64,000 nt of DNA, taken from Sphaerosporella brunnea (lineage: Eukaryota; Ascomycota; Pezizomycetes; Pezizales; Pyronemataceae). Positions 54,875 to 64,000 of this stretch are shown here, one piece after another. Made by a program: the position numbers and the translations under genes. The notes under the pieces are model-generated. The model made no database searches. It was not told where the DNA came from and saw only the letters and a program-made list of their open reading frames with translations. Every line of letters begins with the position of its first letter. Position 1 is the first letter of the stretch. The stretch covers positions 1 to 64,000 of the forward strand of contig VXIS01000174.1 of the NCBI GenBank assembly GCA_008704415.1. The letters are read 5' to 3'.

Positions 54875-55179
54875 CCTCCCGTTCCTCTTAAGCTTGCCCC
54901 TGGTGAAGCCTCAAAGTCGCAGTTGCAGGCGGTCACCATCGGACCACAACAACCGCTGCACCCCCAATCAATCTGCTGTGCCGACACTCTGTTTGATCCT
55001 CTTCCCCTCCGCCGCCTCCCCTTCTCCGTCTTTCTCCCCAACCCAACCCCCCAACCCCCCGTCTGTCCCTCTTGCCTTCGTACTCCCGCATCCTAGCCCT
55101 CCATATCAAACGTCAAGCCGTCACGGCGGGAAGTCCGTATCCCTCGGCTATACCTGGTGTTGCTCCCCAAAAAACTTTG

Positions 55180-55305
55180 GTACGTCCTCACGTCATATTT
55201 TCTTTGTCACTTGAACTGCACGGATTGCCATTTTCACGAGTGCAAGGAGCCTGGTTGAATAATCGCCGTTGCTGGTTTCTCGACGGCTTGACTGACATTG
55301 CACAG
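55180..55305 (+). other. Probable 5'-leader intron of GCV2
   Basis: GTACGT donor, TTGACTGAC branch region and TTGCACAG acceptor, 126 bp, ending 31 bp before the GCV2 ATG. Upstream is CT-rich leader-like sequence. The call is from splice-site appearance only. Confidence 0.4.
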
Positions 55306-55336
55306 AGACGCCACACGCTGTGCGCCGCAGACAACA

Positions 55337-58300
55337 ATGACTTCCGTTGCTGTGCGCCATCTGCTTTCTCGCCGAGCATGCGTGCTTTCTCCGCGCCTGC
55401 TATGTGGCGCAAACATCGCCGCCAGGAGTTCGGTGGCTCCCAGAAATCATTTTGTGGCCACTCAATCTCTCGCTGCGAGAAAACCCCGCCACGTCCGCCA
55501 GTTCTATTCTTCTACGGCAGGCGAGACCGATCAGGATGCTCGGAGCACCACCATCTTCGACCCGCAGGATACCTTCCAGAGGCGTCACATTGGGCCTTCA
55601 CCCAGCGAGACCGAGAAGATGTTGGACTTCTTGAGATATGACTCTCTGGACTCCTTCGTGAAGGATGTTGTCCCGTCAAACATTTTGTCATCTCGGAATC
55701 TCCAGGTCAGTCCCAACCACGGACTGAGCGAGACCGAGCTGCTGGAGCGTCTGGGAGAGATTGCTGCGAAGAACAAGAAAGCTCGCAGTTATATTGGTTG
55801 CGGATATGCGGGCACCAAAACGCCCGCAGTGATTGCGAGAAATATCCTGGAATGCCCAGAATGGTACACCTCGTACACTCCCTACCAGCCCGAAATCTCA
55901 CAGGGTTTGTGAACAAGTGACCCTTGAATATTTCGGTGCAACCAACTGATCCGCCATTGCAGGACGTCTGGAATCTCTAGTCAACTTTCAAACCATGGTG
56001 ACCGACCTCACGGGACTCGCAATTTCCAATGCTTCCGTCTTGGATGAGGCCACTGCGGCTGGAGAAGCCATGACCATGTCTTTGGCCGCTCTTCCTGCGA
56101 GTCGCCAAAAGCGCCCTGGCCGGACATTCTTTGTGGATAGCAAGGTTCACCCACAGACTATCGCGGGACTTGCCTCGCGAGCCGAAGGATTCGGGATTCA
56201 CATCTCTGTTGGTGATGCCCTTGATCTTTCTAAGGTCAAGGAAGTGGGTCAGGATCTTATCGGAGTCCTTGTACAGTATCCTGCCACAGATGGTTCTGTC
56301 CACGACTATTCAGAGCTTGCCGGGACGGTGCACGAACTCGGCGCCCCATTGTCTGTTGCCACCGACCTGTTGGCTCTCACACTCCTCAAAGCGCCTGGCG
56401 AATTTGGTGCAGACATTGCCTTTGGCAATGCGCAGAGGTTCGGAGTACCGATGGGATATGGTGGTCCCCACGCTGCTTTCTTTGCAACCGCAGACAAGCT
56501 CAAGAGGAAAATGCCTGGGCGGCTGATAGGAGTGTCAAAGGACCGCCTGGGCGACCCTGCATACAGACTGGCACTTCAGACTCGAGAACAGCACATCCGT
56601 CGCGAAAAGGCCACCAGCAACATTTGCACTGCTCAGGCGCTTTTGGCAAATATGAGCGCCATGTACGCGGTATATCATGGACCAGCTGGACTCAAGGCTA
56701 TCGCCGATAGGGTTCACTCCATGGCCAGGATCCTCGCGGAGGGTGTTGAACGGCTCGGATTCGATGTAAATGGAGGTTCGAAGGCTGCCGGCGGTTATTT
56801 CGACACCGTTGCCATCAAGGTTAATGATGCGAAGGATGTCGCTGCGACAATAACTGAGTGGTACGGAATTAATCTGCGAGTTCTGGACGAACACCGAGTC
56901 AGCGTAACTATGGATGAGACCGTCTCGATGCGTGATTTGGAGGACATCCTGGCAGCCCTGTCTGCTTTTGCAGAGAGGATTCCTGGCAGACTTACGTGGA
57001 ACCAAATGCTGTTGGAGATTGCTGAAGACTTGGAGATCACTACGACAAAGCCCGCAGAGGTACCCGAGGTCGTCCGCCGAACAAGCCCGTATCTGCAACA
57101 TCCTGTCTTCAACAAGTATCACTCCGAAACGGAAATGCTGAGATACATTCATCATCTTCAGAGCAAGGATCTGTCGTTGGCAAATTCGATGATCCCCCTA
57201 GGCTCTTGCACAATGAAATTGAACGCTACAACCGAAATGCTGCCGATTACATGGCCGGAGTTCGGCACCCTTCACCCTTTCGTACCGCTCGACCAGGCTC
57301 AAGGCTACAAGGTCCTGTTGGACGAGCTGGAAGCGGACCTCGCTGACATTACTGGATTCGATGCGGTCTCCCTTCAGCCAAATTCAGGGGCCCAGGGAGA
57401 ATTCACTGGACTGCGAGTCATCCGCGCTTACTTCAAATCCCTCGGTCAAGGCCAACGTGACGTTTGCTTGATCCCGGCATCGGCGCATGGCACAAACCCT
57501 GCTTCTGCTTCGATGGCCGGTATGCGTGTGGTGACCATCAAATGCGATCCGAAGAGTGGCGATCTGGACATGGCAGACCTCAAGATTAAGGCTGAGAAGT
57601 ACAAAGACCATCTGGCGGCGATCATGATCACCTACCCCAGTACTTATGGTGTGTTCGAGCCCCAAGTCAAGGAAGCTTGCGAAACCGTGCATTCATTCGG
57701 CGGCCAGGTTTATATGGATGGCGCGAACATGAACGCTCAAATCGGACTTTGCTCTCCAGGAGAGATTGGTGCCGATGTCTGCCATCTGAACCTGCACAAG
57801 ACTTTCTGTATCCCGCACGGTGGAGGCGGTCCCGGTGTCGGACCAATTGGTGTCAAAAAGCACCTGGCAGACTTCCTCCCAGGCCACCCGATAGTCCCGA
57901 CAGGTGGCGCTCAGGCCATTGCTCCGGTTTCAGCGGCTCCCTGGGGATCTGCCAGCATTTTGCCAATCTCGTGGTCCTACATCAAGATGATGGGCGCTCG
58001 GGGTCTTACTCACGCTACCAAGATCACCTTGCTCAATGCCAATTACATGGCTGCTCGTTTGTCCGCCCACTATCCCATCCTGTACACCAACGCCAAAGGA
58101 CGCTGTGCGCACGAGTTCATTCTCGACACCCGTGGTTTCAAAGAGACATGCGGCATTGAAGCAATCGACATCGCAAAGAGACTTCAGGATTACGGGTTCC
58201 ACGCACCCACAATGTCTTGGCCCGTTCCCAACACTCTGATGATTGAGCCTACAGAATCGGAAAATCTGCAGGAGCTAGATCGTTTCTGCGATGCTTTGAT

Positions 58301-58615
58301 CAATATCCGTCAGGAAATCAAGGAGATAGAGGAAGGAAAGGCTCCTCGCGAACGGAATGTCCTGAAAATGGCACCTCACACTGTGAAAGATTTGATCACA
58401 GGAGAGTGGGATAGGAGTTACAGTCGGGAGAAGGCTGCACACCCATTGAGCTACCTCAAGGAGCGGAAGTTCTGGCCAACTGTGACCCGAGTAGATGATG
58501 GTACGTTTCATTCCCAGCTTCAACTGTCAATGGGCTGACCTAATGTTTCCTTACAGCGTTTGGCGACTTGAACCTCTTCTGTGCATGTGTTCCCGTCACA
58601 GCCGAGGAGGACTAA
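55337..58615 (+). CDS. GCV2: Glycine decarboxylase (glycine cleavage P-protein)
   Basis: Exons are 55337-55904, 55963-58500 and 58557-58615, giving 1054 residues. It has an Arg-rich mitochondrial presequence ([20 protein letters not shown]...VRQFYSS). The N-terminal P domain contains [35 protein letters not shown] and NPxW-type [19 protein letters not shown]. The C-terminal P domain has [38 protein letters not shown] and the PLP site [16 protein letters not shown] with the Schiff-base lysine at about K802. It decarboxylates glycine and passes the aminomethyl group to the H-protein lipoyl arm. The last exon is only 59 nt ([19 protein letters not shown]). Confidence 0.97.
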
Positions 58616-60822
58616 GCCTCAATGATCCGCGTCTGCACTCAACATTTGCCTTTTTTGTCTGCCTCATCAGCGGACTGCATTGACACGGGGAACAATTTTT
58701 CTTTTTCTTTTTACTATTTCCTTCGATTCATGGGATGGGGACTAGATATCTGGCGTTTGATTTGACAGAAAAGGCAGTATTCATCTACTGGCGCTATGTG
58801 TTTGCTTTTGCTTGGGTTTTTTTTTTCCTTCTGAATCTGTATTTGGCTTGTTAGAGGGGGAGCTGGTGGGTCTGGTTGCGTTCTGCATCGGTCGGAGTTT
58901 TTCCTGCCAGTGCGGGCAGGGAAGAGATTGGGAGTCCTGTGTCTCTTAACTGCCGCTGGACATGGCAGCGGTTGTTCGTTTGATAGATTCGGACGGATAG
59001 ACGGATAATAGACTTTCAACAGTCATATTGAACTGCACGATGCCGTGAGCTTAATTAACGATAACCGACCAAACTCCAAGCGGTGTAGTCCCGTGATCGT
59101 GGGGATCGCAAGCGGAAAGGCTGAGGCAAACGAACGAAACCCTGTCGTCGATCTCCCGCTCTTGGCGTTTCCAAGCAACGGGGTAACTTCTTCCACGTGA
59201 CACATCACTCGGCCCCTCAAGTTTGGAGCTGAGAAAGAGGATCGTCACGCTTGATGATGCCTGGTATGTATGCGATCTGGCCGCTGAGTCCAACGGTGGG
59301 AAATATAGAAGGATCCGGAGACTATTGTTGGACCGGCAGTTCAAAACAGGTTACCCAGATATCGATAGCCGTCAAATCATTTCCGTGTACATAGGTCCAA
59401 AAGGAAAGGCTCCGGCAGACAAGGAAGGCGGTATTTATGGAAAGAAAGCAATGCATTCGGGTTCTTCTTTTTCTCCTTGCAGCTGTTTGTATTGAGGGGG
59501 GGGGGGGGGCACTTGGCTATGTAGTAGAGAGGAGGTCCTTGCTGGTCAGGCGTTAGTGACAGTGTAAACTGCTAGCAGCAGTGACGTGGAGCCGTCGATC
59601 TAGTTCAGGAGAGTAGGTGTCTGCATAGGTCGCTCGTCAAAGGGCGTGCGTGGCGGCGGGCGGAGCTCGGAGTTCATTCATCGCACCAGAGTATACACTT
59701 CGACTTTGAGATGTCTTGAACGCAGCAGTTGGCGATGCACATGGTTGGGATGGCTGTCTGCGTTCCCGCTTCCAGTAGCCGAAAGCGGGTGCATAACTCA
59801 ATATGGTGTGGGTTAGGGTTTCGCGTGAACGCAACGCCTTGCGGACGTTATTCATGTTCTTCTTCCGCAGCGCACCAAATCCTGCGAGTTTTCTCGGGAG
59901 GCTGTGGAAGCGCAAGTACTGTACTCGCACCTGAGTACTTGCCGCAAGTATACATATCATGTCAGCGATGCTGTTTCCTTGGCGAGAGACTGGAACCAGG
60001 AACAACATCGTAGCATCCGGCGCAACGAGCCTCACCATGCATGCGCCTGCCTGGTCAATCGATGAGGCCGAAAGCACAGCCCGGCGCAATACTTGTTGCT
60101 CATGTATTGATTGTACTGCCCCACCGCCAATCAGAGCTCAACATCCACGCAACAGACAGCGCCTTTCCACCTCGCTGTATCCATACCCCTTTTCAAATTG
60201 CATGCGTGCGAATCTTCAGGCACGATCGCCGCAGCGGTGTAGCTGTTTGGATATTGTTCAGACAACGGAACATGATGCAGAGAAGAAAATTCCTTCCACT
60301 GATCGATCGCTATCCCCCCTCCAGCCGCCGAAGAGCAACCACAACCCAACAACCAACAAATCCACCGCCCCCCCTCCCTCCCCAAGCGCTCTTCCTCTCG
60401 TCTTTTCTCCTGTCATCTGCTTTCTCCTTCTCTCGCCCCATTTTCTCCTGTTTACGCTTCACGAGCCCTGTTCTCGCTCGAGAAAATAATATCAAACTCA
60501 GCTTTTTCTTGCCACCACACCCCTAAACCCGACCTGCGAACTGGCTAAGCCAACCCTTCACTCACGTTGTTGTGTCCTCCACCACTAGGCGACCCCTCGA
60601 ATTTGTGCACGTCCTCCACCTCACCCCCGCCACCGAAGTTAGATCCCCGCTCTCTGTTCGGACCCTATTCGAAAAAGAAGCATATACGGCAAGCGCTACA
60701 GGGAACAACTCCGCCTCTCGATCATCTACAAGCTGCATCTCCTGGTTTTCCAGTTCTCATCTCTCCATCATCCGCTTAGCGAACCATTTCCGTCCAAGCC
60801 ATCTACATATTTTTTTTCGACC
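58616..60822. other. 2.2-kb intergenic region, GCV2 / SRPK
   Basis: No gene supported. Notable: a 12-nt G run at about 59497-59508, a 9-bp inverted repeat GCAAGTACT/AGTACTTGC with a 13-nt loop at 59912-59942, and CT/CCACC-rich sequence at 60310-60640 that looks like SRPK leader. Confidence 0.5.
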
Positions 60823-63039
<2,217 letters not shown>

Positions 63040-63589
63040 ATTTCTGTTTGATGCTTTACGTTTCTTTCTTTATTGATCCGGGCTGTACGTTCGGGCCTTT
63101 GGTTGCTGCATTGCATGAACAACTGTCTCTTTCTATCATCTTAAATACCTGGCTTCAGAACTGCCAGTAGCATACTTGTTTATGAGTTTGCTGCCTGGCG
63201 TATAACCCCCTGGATTTTATCTTCTTTCTTTTTTTTTTTTTTTTTTTTTTTTTTTCCGTCACTCCTGGTTGCTATGTCACTTTTCGTTTCTTGTCGAATC
63301 AATCTGTGCCCAGCAGCTTATTTCCACATGATACCTAAGGCGATGTGTGCTAGACGATGACAGGCAGTGTGATGTTGCGATAGCTTTGGGCACAATGCTG
63401 TATGGTAGATAGAAGGGGAGGTATTGGACGTTTAATCATAATCCAAGAAGAACATCAAGCTCTCAATCCATGTCTATCAAGGCTCCACATTGCCAGAATC
63501 CATTGCTTGCAAGCTCGAGGATAATGGATGGATAAATGGATAAATGGTGTTTTTGGTTATTTCCATGGGGAGTTAAAAAAAACAGTCAA
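63040..63589. other. Convergent 3' flanks, SRPK / dehydratase
   Basis: No gene. T27 at 63229-63255 lies about 190 bp past the SRPK stop. Confidence 0.6.
63229..63255. repeat. Poly-T tract, 27 nt
   Basis: Homopolymer in the SRPK 3' flank. Confidence 0.95.
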
Positions 63590-64000
63590 TCACTTTTTCG
63601 CACTCCTGCACGGCTCACATTCACCTCCAGCAGGCAGCATCTGGTCCAGAATGTTACCACCGCCAGCCGCAGCTTCACCACTGGCAGCACTTTCGGACCC
63701 CTCCTTTTCCTTAGGCGAAGAAGTCCGCAGTCCGACCTCAGCGGCCTTCTCGTCGCAGAACTTGGCCATCTCCACATCCTTATCGCTAAGGCCCTTCGGA
63801 TTATGCGTAGTCCATCTCACGCGCACGGTATCGTAGACCTACCCAACCGTCCACCCCCCTCCCCCAATTTCGTCAACAAACCACCGTCCAATTTCCTTCC
63901 TTCCCGCTGTATAAAGTGGGGGGAAGGGGGGAGGGGAGGATTACGTTTGCCCACTCCGGGTGGTGTTTGCGAAGCCGACACTCGTCCGCGACGAGGTTTA
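63590..64000 (-). CDS. Pterin-4a-carbinolamine dehydratase, 3' part (gene runs off the window)
   Basis: Two exons are visible, 64000-63945 (partial) and 63838-63590; the 5' end is outside. The joined text reads LVADECRLRKHHPEWANVYD, then VRVRWTTHNPKGLSDKDVEM and AKFCDEKAAEVG, the conserved core of PCD/DCoH proteins (KHHPEW...VRWTTHxxxGLSxKDxxxAxxCDE). The enzyme dehydrates 4a-hydroxytetrahydrobiopterin during pterin recycling; its role in fungi is less clear. The C-terminus is extended by a Ser/Ala/Gly/Glu-rich tail ending GECEPCRSAKK with two cysteines, not part of the usual fold. Intron 63839-63944 (106 bp) has a GTAATC donor and GTAG acceptor. Confidence 0.88.

Larger units (their letters stand above)
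52566..55179. other. 2.6-kb intergenic region, Brl1 / GCV2
   Basis: No supported gene. It contains T21 at 53941-53961, A30 at 54844-54873, a short (TA)n at 54373-54382, and a CT/CCAA-rich block at 54960-55110 that is probably the GCV2 promoter and leader. Confidence 0.5.

Noticed and set aside
59223..59495. 90-codon ORF between GCV2 and SRPK
   Set aside because: Starts with a non-ATG codon, has no homology that I recognise, and overlaps an antisense frame of the same length.
59810..59822. Telomere-like GGGTTAGGG
   Set aside because: A single copy, no array.

Overview
The window is nuclear DNA of a filamentous ascomycete (Pezizomycotina type). Genes have short introns (about 46-283 bp), mostly with GTRAGT/GTATGT-like donors and CTAAC/CTGAC branch sites. 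Single-gene transcription units lie on both strands, and the products (DASH subunit DAD4, fungal NTE1 with cyclic-nucleotide-binding domains, ERG25, NCA2, Lunapark, Brr6/Brl1) fit fungi. I cannot name the class or genus. All family calls are by eye from translated exons; no search was run. Exon borders were worked out by hand and every complete multi-exon model closes in frame.

Layout. 0.5-1.8 kb: a probable mitochondrial RRM-like protein gene (-). 1.8-8.3 kb: a long stretch with no gene I can support, containing one promoter-like block. 8.3-14.5 kb: ARP5 (-), DAD4 (-), an aromatic-L-amino-acid decarboxylase (+) and IES6 (-). 14.8-16.8 kb: QCR9 (+) and SEC4/Rab8 (-). 16.8-21.2 kb: repeat-rich and gene-poor, with a decayed coding fragment, a hAT-type miniature transposon with a near-perfect 8-bp target duplication, a 22-bp inverted repeat pair and two diverged direct repeats. 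21.2-24.8 kb: a GRIP-domain golgin (-). 25.5-27.7 kb: NCA2 (+). 29-30 kb: ERG25 (+). 32.5-33.1 kb: a DUF427 protein (+). 33.6-33.8 kb: a doubtful small poly-proline/zipper ORF (-). 34.6-40.2 kb: PRE1 (-) and NTE1 (+), sharing a 188-bp divergent promoter. 41.1-45.7 kb: guanine deaminase (+) and a mitochondrial DEAD-box-like helicase (+). 46-50.5 kb: BRX1 (-), Lunapark (-) and RPS18 (+). 51.2-52.6 kb: Brr6/Brl1 (-). 55.3-58.6 kb: glycine decarboxylase GCV2 (+). 60.8-63.0 kb: SRPK kinase (+). 63.6-64 kb: the 3' part of a pterin-4a-carbinolamine dehydratase (-), running off the window.

The genes are mostly housekeeping and form no operon or biosynthetic cluster. One functional pairing stands out: ARP5 and IES6, which together form the Arp5-Ies6 module of the INO80 chromatin remodeller, lie 3.4 kb apart. 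A second pattern is structural. ERG25, PRE1 and RPS18 each appear to have an intron inside the initiation codon (AT|G), so that the unspliced RNA reads AUG followed at once by a stop. DAD4 and QCR9 are built from exons too small to appear as ordinary open frames. I found no CRISPR, prophage or other prokaryotic system and no convincing new biochemical system; the main points of interest are gene structures and transposon remnants.
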